Source: Streptococcus equinus
GTDB taxonomy: Bacteria; Bacillota; Bacilli; Lactobacillales; Streptococcaceae
NCBI RefSeq assembly: GCF_900104225.1
Contig: NZ_FNJK01000002.1
Span: 372,001-436,000, forward strand
Direction of reading: 5' to 3'
Length of the DNA stretch: 64,000 bases
The notes under the pieces are model-generated. The model was not told the DNA's origin and searched no databases. It saw nothing but the letters and a program-made list of their open reading frames with translations. The position numbers were made by a program, and so were the translations under genes. How positions within the stretch are numbered: position 1 is the first letter of the stretch; every line of letters begins with the position of its first letter. This document shows positions 15,298-25,369 of the stretch, piece after piece.

Positions 15298-17112
15298 ATG
15301 TGTGGTATTGTTGGTGTTGTTGGAAATAAAAACGCAACAGATATCTTGATGCAAGGTCTTGAAAAATTAGAATACCGTGGTTATGATTCAGCAGGAATTT
15401 ATGTTACTGAAGGCGTTAACCAAGGTCGTTTAATTAAATCAGTCGGACGTATTGCTGACCTACGTGCTAAAATCGGAATTGATATGGCTGGTTATACAGG
15501 TATTGGTCACACACGTTGGGCAACACATGGTCAACCAACTGAATTAAATGCTCACCCACATACATCTGAAACTGGACGTTTTGTCTTAGTTCACAATGGT
15601 GTTATTGAAAATTATTTACAAATTAAAGAAACATACCTTTCAAATCATCATCTTAAAGGTGAAACTGATACTGAAATTGCAGTTCACTTAGTTGGTGAAT
15701 TTGTTGAACAAGGGTTATCAGTTCTTGAAGCTTTCAAAAAGGCATTGAATATTATTGAAGGTTCATATGCTTTTGCTTTAGTGGATGCTGAAGATCCAGA
15801 CACAATTTACGTTGCTAAAAATAAATCACCACTTTTGATTGGTTTGGGTGATGGCTATAATATGGTTTGTTCAGATGCCATGGCTATGATTCGTGAAACA
15901 AGTGAATTCATGGAAATTCATGATAAAGAATTAGTTGTTTTGACAAAAGATTCTGTATCAGTAATGGATTATGAAGGCAATGCCATTGAACGTGATTCTT
16001 ACACAGCTGAGCTTGATTTGTCTGATATTGGTAAAGGAACTTACCCTTACTACATGTTGAAAGAAATTGATGAACAACCAACTGTAATGCGTAAATTAAT
16101 CACAGCTTACACAGATGATAACAATCAAGTGACTGTTGATCCAGAAATCATCAAAGCTGTTCAAGAAGCAGATCGTATCTACATTCTAGCTGCAGGAACA
16201 TCTTATCATGCTGGTTTTGCATCAAAATCATTCCTTGAAAAATTAACTGATACACCAGTCGAACTTGGTATTGCTTCTGAATGGGGCTACAACATGCCGC
16301 TTTTGAGCAAAAAACCACTCTTTGTGATGATTTCTCAATCTGGTGAAACTGCTGATAGCCGTCAAGTATTGGTTAAAGCAAACCAAATGGGTATTCCAAG
16401 TTTGACAATTACAAACGTTCCTGGATCAACCCTATCACGTGAAGCAACATACACAATGCTTTTGCATGCTGGTCCAGAAATTGCGGTTGCTTCAACTAAA
16501 GCTTATACAGCTCAAATTGCGACTTTGGCTATCCTCGCTAAAGCAGTTGGTGATGCTAATGGAAACAAAGCTGCAGCTGAATTTGATTTGGTTCATGAAT
16601 TAGCAATCGTTGCACAATCAATTGAAGCAACACTTTCTGAAAAAGAAGCTATCGCAGCAAAAGCAGAAGCACTTCTTAAAGAAACTCGTAATGCTTTCTA
16701 CATTGGTCGTGGTTCAGATTATTATGTGGCTATGGAAGCAAGCTTGAAATTGAAAGAAATTTCATATATTCAATGTGAAGGTTTTGCAGCTGGTGAATTG
16801 AAACATGGTACCATTTCATTGATTGAAGAAGGTGTTCCAGTTATTGCTCTTATCTCAAGCAATCCTGTTCTTGCTTCACACACTCGTGGTAATATCCAAG
16901 AAGTTGCAGCTCGTGGTGCAAGTGTTCTTACAATCGTTGATGAAAGTCAAGCCCGTGAAGGTGATGATATCATCGTATCAACAGTACACCCATTCTTGTC
17001 ACCAATTGCTATGGTTGTACCAGCTCAATTGATTGCTTATTATGCAACTCTTCAACGTGGTTTGGATGTTGATAAACCTCGTAACCTTGCGAAATCGGTT
17101 ACTGTTGAATAA
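15298..17112 (+). CDS. glmS: Glutamine-fructose-6-phosphate aminotransferase (isomerising)
   Basis: A 604-residue enzyme making glucosamine 6-phosphate from fructose 6-phosphate and glutamine, the first step toward peptidoglycan amino sugars. The N-terminal nucleophile glutaminase domain begins MCGIVGVVG with catalytic Cys after Met removal. Two SIS sugar-isomerase domains follow (for example SQSGETADSRQVL and GRGSDYYVAMEASLKLKE), and the C-terminal tail is KSVTVE. The leader from the predicted start site is about 90 nt, too short for a glmS ribozyme, so control is probably at the operators upstream. Confidence 0.97.
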   Translation: MCGIVGVVGNKNATDILMQGLEKLEYRGYDSAGIYVTEGVNQGRLIKSVGRIADLRAKIGIDMAGYTGIGHTRWATHGQPTELNAHPHTSETGRFVLVHNGVIENYLQIKETYLSNHHLKGETDTEIAVHLVGEFVEQGLSVLEAFKKALNIIEGSYAFALVDAEDPDTIYVAKNKSPLLIGLGDGYNMVCSDAMAMIRETSEFMEIHDKELVVLTKDSVSVMDYEGNAIERDSYTAELDLSDIGKGTYPYYMLKEIDEQPTVMRKLITAYTDDNNQVTVDPEIIKAVQEADRIYILAAGTSYHAGFASKSFLEKLTDTPVELGIASEWGYNMPLLSKKPLFVMISQSGETADSRQVLVKANQMGIPSLTITNVPGSTLSREATYTMLLHAGPEIAVASTKAYTAQIATLAILAKAVGDANGNKAAAEFDLVHELAIVAQSIEATLSEKEAIAAKAEALLKETRNAFYIGRGSDYYVAMEASLKLKEISYIQCEGFAAGELKHGTISLIEEGVPVIALISSNPVLASHTRGNIQEVAARGASVLTIVDESQAREGDDIIVSTVHPFLSPIAMVVPAQLIAYYATLQRGLDVDKPRNLAKSVTVE

Positions 17113-17211
17113 ATCTCTTGCCAAAACTTACTTTCTAAGGTAGAATGGATATTGTAACTTTTAACTTTAGGACAGTCATAAAGTTATAGCAATTTTTGAT
17201 AAGGAGAAATG

Positions 17212-17547
17212 ATGTCTTTACCAAATTGTCCAAAATGTAACTCTGAGTATGTTTACGAAGATGGATTAATGTTAGTTTGCCCAGAGTGCGCTTATGAATG
17301 GAACCCAGCTGATTCAGTTGAAGAAGAAGATGGCTTGGTTGTTCTTGATAGCAACGGAACTCGTCTTGCTGACGGTGACAGTGTTACTATCGTTAAAAAC
17401 TTGAAAGTAAAAGGTGCACCAAAAGATCTTAAACAAGGAACTCGTGTTAAAAACATTCGTCTTGTTGAAGGTGACCACAACATTGATTGTAAAATCGATG
17501 GTTTCGGTGCAATGAAATTAAAATCAGAGTTTGTTAAAAAACTATAA
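17212..17547 (+). CDS. yjdM: Zinc-ribbon alkylphosphonate-type protein (PhnA/YjdM family)
   Basis: A 111-residue protein with an N-terminal zinc ribbon ([10 protein letters not shown] and CPECAYEW; four cysteines) and a C-terminal SH3-like YjdM domain ([19 protein letters not shown]). The family was named PhnA, but its members are not the phosphonoacetate hydrolase and the role is unclear. The second of two consecutive ATGs (17212) is taken because AAGGAG is then 5 nt away. Monocistronic, with a terminator after it. Confidence 0.9.
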   Translation: MSLPNCPKCNSEYVYEDGLMLVCPECAYEWNPADSVEEEDGLVVLDSNGTRLADGDSVTIVKNLKVKGAPKDLKQGTRVKNIRLVEGDHNIDCKIDGFGAMKLKSEFVKKL

Positions 17548-17554
17548 TGACATT

Positions 17555-17586
17555 AACGCTATGAGCTTTTCTCGTAGCGTTTTTTA
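17555..17586 (+). terminator. Terminator after yjdM
   Basis: AACGCTA-GAG pairs with CTC-TAGCGTT (17555-17581, symmetric mismatch), followed by a T run. Confidence 0.8.
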
Positions 17587-17676
17587 TATTTAAAGATATT
17601 ATTTACATAAATATAGTTATGTTATTTAAATTCATTTTTATAAGGTCAAATGATAAAATATTCTTCTTTACTCCCC

Positions 17677-17700
17677 AATTGTTTGAAAATTTGATATAAT
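17677..17700 (+). promoter_or_regulatory. CodY box abutting the promoter of the amino-acid ABC operon
   Basis: AATTGTTTGAAAATT (17677-17691) matches the CodY consensus at 13 of 15 positions and directly abuts the extended -10 TGATATAAT (17692-17700). A second TATAAT-like element is at 17703-17708. Bound CodY would block the promoter. Confidence 0.6.
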
Positions 17701-17735
17701 ACTATAATAGTAACAAATTCTTTTTAGGAGATAAC

Positions 17736-18377
17736 ATGTCATATATTTCACAAGTTCTGCCTAGCTTGTTAGATGGCGCTGCGGTAACTTTGCAAGTTTT
17801 CTGTATTGTTATTGTGCTTTCCATTCCGATTGGCGCTATCCTAGCTTTTTTGATGCAGATTAAATTTAAACCTTTGCAATGGTTGTTGACATTATATGTA
17901 TGGATTATGCGTGGAACACCATTGCTATTGCAACTTATTTTCTTCTACTATGTTTTACCAAGTGTAGGAGTAGTTATGGACCGTATGCCTGCGGCTATTT
18001 TGGCATTTACCTTGAATTATGCAGCTTATTTTGCTGAAATTTTCCGTGGTGGGATTGCTGCTATTCCTAAAGGGCAATACGAAGCTGCAAAAGTTTTGAA
18101 ATTAAATCAGTTGCAAACTATTCATTATATTATTTTGCCACAGGTCTTCAAGATTGTTTTGCCAAGTGTTTTCAATGAAATTATCAACCTTGTCAAGGAT
18201 TCTTCACTCGTTTATGTTCTTGGTGTTGGTGACTTGTTGCTTGCAAGTAAAACAGCTGCTAACCGTGATGCAACACTTGCACCGATGTTTGTGGCGGGAG
18301 CTATTTACTTGCTTATGATTGGTATTGTTACCTTGATTTCAAAACAAACTGAGAAAAAATTTGATTATTATAAATAA
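17736..18377 (+). CDS. Polar amino-acid ABC transporter permease
   Basis: A 213-residue HisMQ-type permease with about five membrane spans. The EAA loop EAAKVLKLNQLQTIHYIILPQ (about 115-135) contacts the ATPase. The block WIMRGTPLLLQLIFFYY is typical of polar amino-acid importers. It is first in a three-gene importer operon (permease, ATPase, binding protein), with a CodY-like box over the promoter. Substrate not determinable from sequence alone. Confidence 0.92.
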   Translation: MSYISQVLPSLLDGAAVTLQVFCIVIVLSIPIGAILAFLMQIKFKPLQWLLTLYVWIMRGTPLLLQLIFFYYVLPSVGVVMDRMPAAILAFTLNYAAYFAEIFRGGIAAIPKGQYEAAKVLKLNQLQTIHYIILPQVFKIVLPSVFNEIINLVKDSSLVYVLGVGDLLLASKTAANRDATLAPMFVAGAIYLLMIGIVTLISKQTEKKFDYYK

Positions 18378-18388
18378 GAGGTGACCAG

Positions 18389-19018
18389 ATGTTAGAATTA
18401 AAAAATATTTCCAAACAATTTGGTCAAAAGAAAATTTTTGATCATTTTAATTTAACAATTGAAGATGGTAAAATTTTGTCTCTTGTAGGACCTTCAGGTG
18501 GTGGTAAAACTACTTTACTACGCATGCTTGCTGGTCTTGAAAAAATTGATTCGGGTGAAATCATCTATAATGGTGAAGTTGTTCCGATTGATCACTTAGA
18601 GACACTTAACTTGCTTGGTTTTGTTTTCCAAGACTTTCAATTGTTCCCACATTTGTCTGTTTTAGATAATTTGATTTTGTCACCTGTTAAAACAATGGGA
18701 ATGACAAAAGAAGCGGCAAAAGAAAAGGCGCTTGGTCTTCTTAAACGTCTTGGTTTGGGAGAACATGCGGATGCTTATCCTTACTCATTATCAGGTGGGC
18801 AAAAGCAACGTGTCGCCCTTGCTCGTGCGATGATGATTGATCCTCAAATCATTGGTTATGATGAACCAACGTCAGCGCTTGACCCAGAATTACGTCAAGA
18901 AGTTGAAAAATTGATTTTACAAAACCGTGAAGCTGGGATGACTCAGATTGTTGTTACCCATGATTTACAATTTGCAGAAACGATTTCAGATCACATTTTA
19001 AAAATTAATCCAAAATAA
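18389..19018 (+). CDS. Amino-acid ABC transporter ATP-binding protein
   Basis: A 209-residue ATPase of the GlnQ/HisP class. Walker A is GPSGGGKTTL near residue 34, the Q loop is VFQDFQLFPHL, the signature LSGGQKQRVALARAM, Walker B IGYDEPTSALDP and the switch histidine in VTHDLQFAE. It is shorter than the usual ~240-250 residues because the C-terminus after the H loop is trimmed. RBS AGGTGA lies before the ATG, 11 nt after the permease gene. Confidence 0.93.
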   Translation: MLELKNISKQFGQKKIFDHFNLTIEDGKILSLVGPSGGGKTTLLRMLAGLEKIDSGEIIYNGEVVPIDHLETLNLLGFVFQDFQLFPHLSVLDNLILSPVKTMGMTKEAAKEKALGLLKRLGLGEHADAYPYSLSGGQKQRVALARAMMIDPQIIGYDEPTSALDPELRQEVEKLILQNREAGMTQIVVTHDLQFAETISDHILKINPK

Positions 19019-19042
19019 CAGAAAGTCTTATTAGGTGTTTTT

Positions 19043-19885
19043 ATGAAATTTAAAAAAGTTCTTTTAAGTGCTTTAGCGCTGGTTGCAACCCTTAGTTTAG
19101 CTGCTTGTGGCTCATCGTCTTCAAAAAAAGTTGCTAAGACGGATCAGTGGGAAACTTACAAGAAGGATGGAAAGATTACCATTGGTTTTGATAATACATT
19201 TGTTCCAATGGGATATGAAGATGAAGACGGAAAAAATGTTGGTTTTGACATTGATTTAGCTAATGCCGTTTTTGCTGAATATGGTATTAAAGTTAAATGG
19301 CAATCAATCAACTGGGATATGAAAGAAACTGAATTGAACAATGGTACCATTGATTTGATTTGGAATGGTTATTCTATCACTGATGAACGTGCAAACAAAG
19401 TTCTCTTCACAAATCCTTACATGGTCAATGAACAAGTATTGGTAACTAAAAAATCATCTGGTATTACAAGTTTTGCTGGTATGAAAGGTAAAGTGCTTGG
19501 AGCTCAATCTGGTTCATCTGGTTATGATGCCTTCAATGCTAATCCAAAAGTTTTGAAGGACATTGTATCTGGTGGAGATGCTACTCAGTACGAAACATTC
19601 ACACAAGCGCTTATTGACCTTAAAAATGATCGTATCGATGGTCTTTTGATCGATAAAGTTTATGCTAACTATTACCTTGAACAAGAAGGTGAATTAGATA
19701 ACTACAATATCATTTCTAGTGAATTTGATGGTGAAGACTTTGCCGTTGGTGCTAGAAAAGCAGATAAAACATTGGTTAAGAAAATCAACCAAGCTTTCCA
19801 AAAACTATATCAAGAAGGTAAATTCCAAGAGATTTCAAACAAATGGTTTGGTACTGATGTCGCAACTGATGCTGTTAAAAAATAA
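19043..19885 (+). CDS. Amino-acid ABC transporter substrate-binding lipoprotein
   Basis: A 280-residue extracytoplasmic binding protein. The signal peptide ends in lipobox LAAC with cysteine near residue 22, giving a lipid-anchored protein. A type II periplasmic-binding fold follows (ITIGFDNTFVPMGYEDEDG at the start, VGFDIDLANAVFAEYG after it), as in cystine, glutamine and arginine receptors. The specificity is unclear. It ends the importer operon and is followed by a terminator. Confidence 0.93.
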   Translation: MKFKKVLLSALALVATLSLAACGSSSSKKVAKTDQWETYKKDGKITIGFDNTFVPMGYEDEDGKNVGFDIDLANAVFAEYGIKVKWQSINWDMKETELNNGTIDLIWNGYSITDERANKVLFTNPYMVNEQVLVTKKSSGITSFAGMKGKVLGAQSGSSGYDAFNANPKVLKDIVSGGDATQYETFTQALIDLKNDRIDGLLIDKVYANYYLEQEGELDNYNIISSEFDGEDFAVGARKADKTLVKKINQAFQKLYQEGKFQEISNKWFGTDVATDAVKK

Positions 19886-19892
19886 TGTCTTA

Positions 19893-19926
19893 AAGTTCTA
19901 AGTAGAAATGCTTAGAACTTTTTTAA
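19893..19926 (+). terminator. Terminator of the amino-acid ABC operon
   Basis: AAGTTCTAAG pairs with CTTAGAACTT (19911-19920) around TAGAAATG, followed by a T run. Confidence 0.85.
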
Positions 19927-19946
19927 TACCTTTTGAACATTTTTTC

Positions 19947-19995
19947 TTGAATATCAATTTGAGAGTGCTATAATATAGAATAGTTAACCAGTTAA
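19947..19995 (+). promoter_or_regulatory. Orphan promoter with AdcR box
   Basis: TTGAAT (19947-19952), 16 nt, TATAAT (19969-19974) with TGC extension. The 12-mer TTAACCAGTTAA (19984-19995) is an exact match to the AdcR zinc-repressor consensus TTAACYRGTTAA and covers the expected start site. No gene follows on this strand; a hairpin ends about 60 nt downstream and the next gene is convergent. Confidence 0.65.
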
Positions 19996-20013
19996 CAAAA
20001 ATCTAAGCGCCAA

Positions 20014-20042
20014 AAAACCAGGAACAGAAGTCCTGGTTTTGA
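20014..20042. terminator. Bidirectional terminator between the orphan promoter and the CDF gene
   Basis: AAAACCAGGA (20014-20023) pairs with TCCTGGTTTT (20031-20040). The T tract is stronger for the minus strand, serving the CDF gene; four Ts on the plus strand could end the short AdcR-boxed transcript. Confidence 0.8.
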
Positions 20043-20044
20043 GG

Positions 20045-21250
20045 TTAATGTTGAGAAGTTTCGGTTTGTGGTGTGATTTGGTGGAAGACAAGGAACCATT
20101 TTTCCTTACGTCGCCAAATACTAGTATGAGTTTTATCATCGAGTTTGTAAGTGATAAGCTTTGTTTTTTGACTAATAGAAGTCATTTTAAATTCTTCAAT
20201 ATTACTCATGTAGTGTCTTTCTCGAACAGTCATTTCGGATTTGGTATACGATTGGCCATCTACGTCTATGAGATAGAAGCTATCTGAGATTAATTCTTCA
20301 TAATCGGGAATCTTAGCAAGAATTGTTTTTTCTGCTTTATAGAGTTTCTTGTAGACGTTATCCCAAATTTCATCTTCTGGAATGGCTCCAGGTTCGACAT
20401 GAACATCAGTATCGTAGACTGAGAATTGTTTTTGGAGGATTTCCTCGATTTGTTCGGTAACTTCGTGACTTTCGTAAACAGATAAATCTGGATTCATTTC
20501 AACAACGATATCAAGGTAGATATTGCTACCATATGAGCGGCCACGTTGAGATTTTACGTTTGAGACTTTTGGAAGTTTTAGAATAGCTTCTTTGTATTTT
20601 TTGAGTTCTTTTTCATCAAAGCCATCTGATAAGCTAAAGGCACTTTCCATAAAGATATCGTAGGCTGTTTTTAAGATAAAGTAAGTGATTACGATGGCTG
20701 CTAGTCTATCAATGATAACTAAGTTAAATGAGGCAGCTAGAATGGCCACAGAAGTACCAATAGAAGTGACAGCATCAGAAAGGTTATCTTTTGCAGCGGC
20801 AACCAAAGCGCTTGATTTAACACGTTTTGAGAGGCGTTTGTTATGAAGATAGACACCATACATGATTGCGGCTGAAATGACACCTACAACGGCACCTTCT
20901 GGATCAAGCGGTGTTAGATTTCCAGAGATGATTTTTTCAATAGTTTGGATGAGAACTTGGAAACCAATGTAGAACATGATGAGAGAGGTAATCAAGCTAG
21001 AGAGGTCTTCAATTTTCCAGTGACCAAAGCGGTGGTCTTCATCAGCTGGTTTACTGGCTAAATGTAGTCCGATGAGGAGCACAACGTTTCCTAAAATATC
21101 AGATAAGTTGTTAAAACCATCGGCGATAAGAGAAGAGGAACTAAGAGCATATCCAGTAATCAGCTTTAGTAAAGTAATAACAAGATAGGCGATAATGCTA
21201 ACAATCGGCCCGCGTTTTGCTAAGCGAAGATTTTCTTCTTGTGTTGACAT
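20045..21250 (-). CDS. Cation diffusion facilitator family metal exporter (MntE-like)
   Basis: A 401-residue CDF transporter exporting divalent metals by proton antiport. Six spans lie in the first ~210 residues. The metal site motifs are SLIADGFNNLSD in span 2 (N..D) and AAKDNLSDAV in span 5 (D..D). The N/D plus D/D set and the long C-terminal region resemble the manganese exporter MntE of S. pneumoniae more than the zinc exporter CzcD; this is an inference. The cytoplasmic dimerisation domain covers about 215-300 (LDIVVEMNPDLSVYESHEV), followed by an extra ~100 residues. Monocistronic. Confidence 0.85.
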   Translation of the reverse strand: MSTQEENLRLAKRGPIVSIIAYLVITLLKLITGYALSSSSLIADGFNNLSDILGNVVLLIGLHLASKPADEDHRFGHWKIEDLSSLITSLIMFYIGFQVLIQTIEKIISGNLTPLDPEGAVVGVISAAIMYGVYLHNKRLSKRVKSSALVAAAKDNLSDAVTSIGTSVAILAASFNLVIIDRLAAIVITYFILKTAYDIFMESAFSLSDGFDEKELKKYKEAILKLPKVSNVKSQRGRSYGSNIYLDIVVEMNPDLSVYESHEVTEQIEEILQKQFSVYDTDVHVEPGAIPEDEIWDNVYKKLYKAEKTILAKIPDYEELISDSFYLIDVDGQSYTKSEMTVRERHYMSNIEEFKMTSISQKTKLITYKLDDKTHTSIWRRKEKWFLVFHQITPQTETSQH

Positions 21251-21395
21251 AAGAAATGCCTCCTTTATTCAAATGGGGTTATAATACGTGAGTAAATATT
21301 TTAAATTAAGGCTATCTTTTATTATATCACTAAAAGTCACCAATGTGGCATTAGAATCTGCATAAGAAACGCTTTTTTTAAGCTTAATAAGTAGC

Positions 21396-21425
21396 AAAAA
21401 AACTAGGAAAAAATCCTAGTTTTTA
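21396..21425 (-). terminator. Terminator of the AGCS symporter gene
   Basis: AAAAACTAGGA and TCCTAGTTTTT form a stem around an A-rich loop that overlaps the stop codon, with a T run on the minus strand. Confidence 0.8.
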
Positions 21426-22754
21426 TTTATGACTATCAAAATATTGTTTAGTTTCTTTAATGATAACTGGTGAAAGGGCTAGTAGGGCAATCAAGTTAGG
21501 AATTGCCATCAAACCGTTAACGATATCAGCGATAACCCAAATAGTTTCAAGACTGATATAACCACCTAGTGCAACCATCGCAATGAAAATGAGACGGTAA
21601 ACAGGAATAGCTTTCACTCCAAAAAGGAATTCGAAACAACGCTCTCCATAATAGCCCCATCCAAGAATTGTTGTGAAGGCAAAGAGAATTAAACTAAATG
21701 TTAAGGCGTAAACTCCAAAGTTCCCAAAAACAGTAGAGAAAGCAGATTGTGTTAACGTTGCTCCATTAAGGTTACTTGACCAACCACCTGTGACGATAAT
21801 TGATAAACCAGTTAAAGTACAAATAATGATGGTATCAATGAAAGTACCAGTCATAGATACCAGTCCTTGTTCAACGGGTTGTTCAGTTTGGGCAGCAGCT
21901 GCAGCAATTGGCGCAGAACCAAGACCTGATTCATTAGAGAAGATACCACGAGCAATACCAGCTTGAATAGCTGTAATCACAGTTGCACCAGCAAAACCAC
22001 CTGTTGCAGCTTTTCCAGTAAAGGCTGATTTAATAATCAAAGCGATGCTTGGGATAATTTGATCACAATGGAATGCAAGAATTGTGATAGTTGCTAGAAT
22101 GTAAATAATCGCCATAAATGGAACAATCTTTTCAGCAACTTTTGAAATAGACTGGATACCACCAAAAATAATGATACTGACAAGAACGGCTAAGACGACA
22201 CTAATAATTTTTGGTGACCAACCAATAGTATTACTAAGTGAATCGGTAATTGAATTGACTTGTGTAAAAGTACCTGAACCAAATAAAGCAACCATTACTC
22301 CAAAGATAGAGAAGGCAATTGCTAAAGGTTTCCAGTGTTTTCCCATCCCATTGACAATGTAGTGCATTGGACCACCGGAAATTTCTCCGTTAGCATCAGT
22401 TGTACGGTATTTAATCGCTAAGACACCTTCAGCATATTTGGTTGCCATTCCGAAGAAAGCTGCCATCCACATCCAAAGAAGTGCTCCTGGACCACCAAGC
22501 TTGATGGCTGTTGCGACACCAACGATGTTACCTGTACCTACTGTTGCCGCAAGGGCAGTAGCTAGTGCGGCAAAACTTGAAATATCCCCTTTACCTTTCG
22601 CTTCAGATGTAAAGATAAGTTTTAAAGCCTTTGGAAGGCGGAAAACTTGCAATAATCCTAAGCGAGAAGACAAATAAATCCCTGTACCGACAAGCAGAAC
22701 AAGAAGAGGTGGTCCCCAGACTAGACTGTCTAAAGACGATAGAAAATTATACAT
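21423..22754 (-). CDS. Sodium:alanine/glycine symporter (AGCS family)
   Basis: A 443-residue transporter with about 10-11 membrane spans, importing alanine or glycine with sodium. The signature GGPMHYIVNGMGKHWKPLA follows the third to fourth span, and the block TVGTGNIVGVATAIKLGGPGALLWMW (near residue 75) carries conserved sodium- and substrate-site glycines. The start is the ATG at 22754, with AGGAG 7 nt upstream. CodY-like sites lie in the upstream gap. Monocistronic. Confidence 0.92.
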   Translation of the reverse strand: MYNFLSSLDSLVWGPPLLVLLVGTGIYLSSRLGLLQVFRLPKALKLIFTSEAKGKGDISSFAALATALAATVGTGNIVGVATAIKLGGPGALLWMWMAAFFGMATKYAEGVLAIKYRTTDANGEISGGPMHYIVNGMGKHWKPLAIAFSIFGVMVALFGSGTFTQVNSITDSLSNTIGWSPKIISVVLAVLVSIIIFGGIQSISKVAEKIVPFMAIIYILATITILAFHCDQIIPSIALIIKSAFTGKAATGGFAGATVITAIQAGIARGIFSNESGLGSAPIAAAAAQTEQPVEQGLVSMTGTFIDTIIICTLTGLSIIVTGGWSSNLNGATLTQSAFSTVFGNFGVYALTFSLILFAFTTILGWGYYGERCFEFLFGVKAIPVYRLIFIAMVALGGYISLETIWVIADIVNGLMAIPNLIALLALSPVIIKETKQYFDSHK

Positions 22755-22864
22755 AATCAAACTCCTAAGTCAGTCATAGTACTGTAATCATTGGTTAAAG
22801 GGTAAATCATCAGTAGACTCTTTATCTTTTAGCCATTAAATAAGTACTATTTATTAAAAAATAC

Positions 22865-22889
22865 ATTCTATTTTCAGAAAAAATAGAAT
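22865..22889. promoter_or_regulatory. Inverted repeat with embedded CodY-like core upstream of the symporter
   Basis: ATTCTATTTT (22865-22874) and AAAATAGAAT (22880-22889) form a perfect repeat. Bases 22869-22883 match the CodY consensus at 12 of 15 positions. On the minus strand a TTTTTT tract follows, so it could also be a weak attenuator. A second 12/15 CodY-like match is at 22987-23001. The 22755-23131 gap holds no gene. Confidence 0.4.
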
Positions 22890-23070
22890 AATTTCAACTA
22901 ATTAATTATATAGAGAGAAAGGGCTTTTGTCAAATTTTCTTCTATAGAGTGACTTAAATTTGCAACCTATTTCAGTAGGTAATTTCATTTTTCTGAAAAC
23001 CATTTTCTAGTAAAATAAGATATTTATCTTGTAATCATTTGATAGTATTAGTTTTTAAGATGATAGTGAT

Positions 23071-23098
23071 AGAAAACACTTACATTTCAATATATAAT
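23071..23098 (+). promoter_or_regulatory. Promoter and cre site of the first GH1 gene
   Basis: AGAAAACACTTACA (23071-23084) matches the cre consensus at 12 of 14 positions and lies immediately upstream of TATAAT (23093-23098). CcpA binding would block the promoter. Confidence 0.5.
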
Positions 23099-23128
23099 AC
23101 AAGAGTAAACTAAAATATGAGGTGATAA

Positions 23129-24595
<1,467 letters not shown>

Positions 24596-24602
24596 TAGTC
24601 TA

Positions 24603-24630
24603 AACTCAGCTGAAAAACTTCAGCTGAGTT
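24603..24630. terminator. Long hairpin between the GH1 and phosphatase genes
   Basis: AACTCAGCTGAA (24603-24614) pairs perfectly with TTCAGCTGAGTT (24619-24630). No T tract follows on either strand, so it may act as a weak terminator or a processing/stabilising hairpin. Confidence 0.5.
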
Positions 24631-24661
24631 ACTTTGGTCTAATGAGATAGTGGAGGAGAAG

Positions 24662-25282
24662 ATGGTTAAAACATTTTATGTAATGAGACATGGACAAACG
24701 CGATTTAATGCACAAGGGCGTATTCAAGGGGCTTGTGATTCCCCTTTGACAAAGCTTGGTATCGAGCAAGCTAAGGCAGCAAGACAGTATTTTGAGCAAG
24801 AAGGGATTCATTTTACGCGTGTTTACTCTTCAACACAGGAAAGAGCTTGTGACACAGCAGAGCTAGCAACTGGTCGAACAGATTATATTCGCTTGAAAGG
24901 TATCAAAGAGATGGATTTTGGTGACTATGAAGCCCATCAAGAGTATCTTAATCCACCAGTTCACAAAGAAGATGGTTCTGGTTATCGTGATTTCTTTGTT
25001 CGCTATGGGGGTGAGTCTAATGTTCAGGTTTATGAACGCATGTATCAGACGATTCATAGTATTGTAGAAGAAAGTAAAGAAGATGAGACTCTTTTATTTG
25101 TTAGCCACGGAGGAGCCATTACTCAATTTTATTTGCATGCTACCAAAAATCCATCAATTCCTAGAAAACGTCCCGCTAATTGCGCTATTTTTAAAATTAC
25201 GGATGACGGAGAAGACATGCTTGTTCAATCAATTTATGATCCAAGTTCGCAAGAATATGTTTTTGAACGTCAGCAAAAGTGA
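24662..25282 (+). CDS. Histidine phosphatase family protein
   Basis: A 206-residue phosphatase of the phosphoglycerate mutase-like branch. The catalytic motif YVMRHGQTRFNAQGRIQG near the N-terminus gives the phospho-accepting histidine; the second histidine is in LFVSHGGAITQF. The substrate is not predictable. The start is the ATG at 24662 with GGAGGAG just upstream; the in-frame GTG at 24650 overlaps that ribosome binding site. Confidence 0.88.
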   Translation: MVKTFYVMRHGQTRFNAQGRIQGACDSPLTKLGIEQAKAARQYFEQEGIHFTRVYSSTQERACDTAELATGRTDYIRLKGIKEMDFGDYEAHQEYLNPPVHKEDGSGYRDFFVRYGGESNVQVYERMYQTIHSIVEESKEDETLLFVSHGGAITQFYLHATKNPSIPRKRPANCAIFKITDDGEDMLVQSIYDPSSQEYVFERQQK

Positions 25283-25307
25283 TGATTATCAGTAAAACAG
25301 CAGACTT

Positions 25308-25336
25308 TTCGACATTTTAACAAAATTTGCTATAAT
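25308..25336 (+). promoter_or_regulatory. Promoter of the AI-2E family gene
   Basis: TTCGAC (25308-25313), 17 nt, TATAAT (25331-25336) with a TGC extension. Confidence 0.5.
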
Positions 25337-25369
25337 GGGAATAACTGAATGAAGGAGAACTTATTTCCC

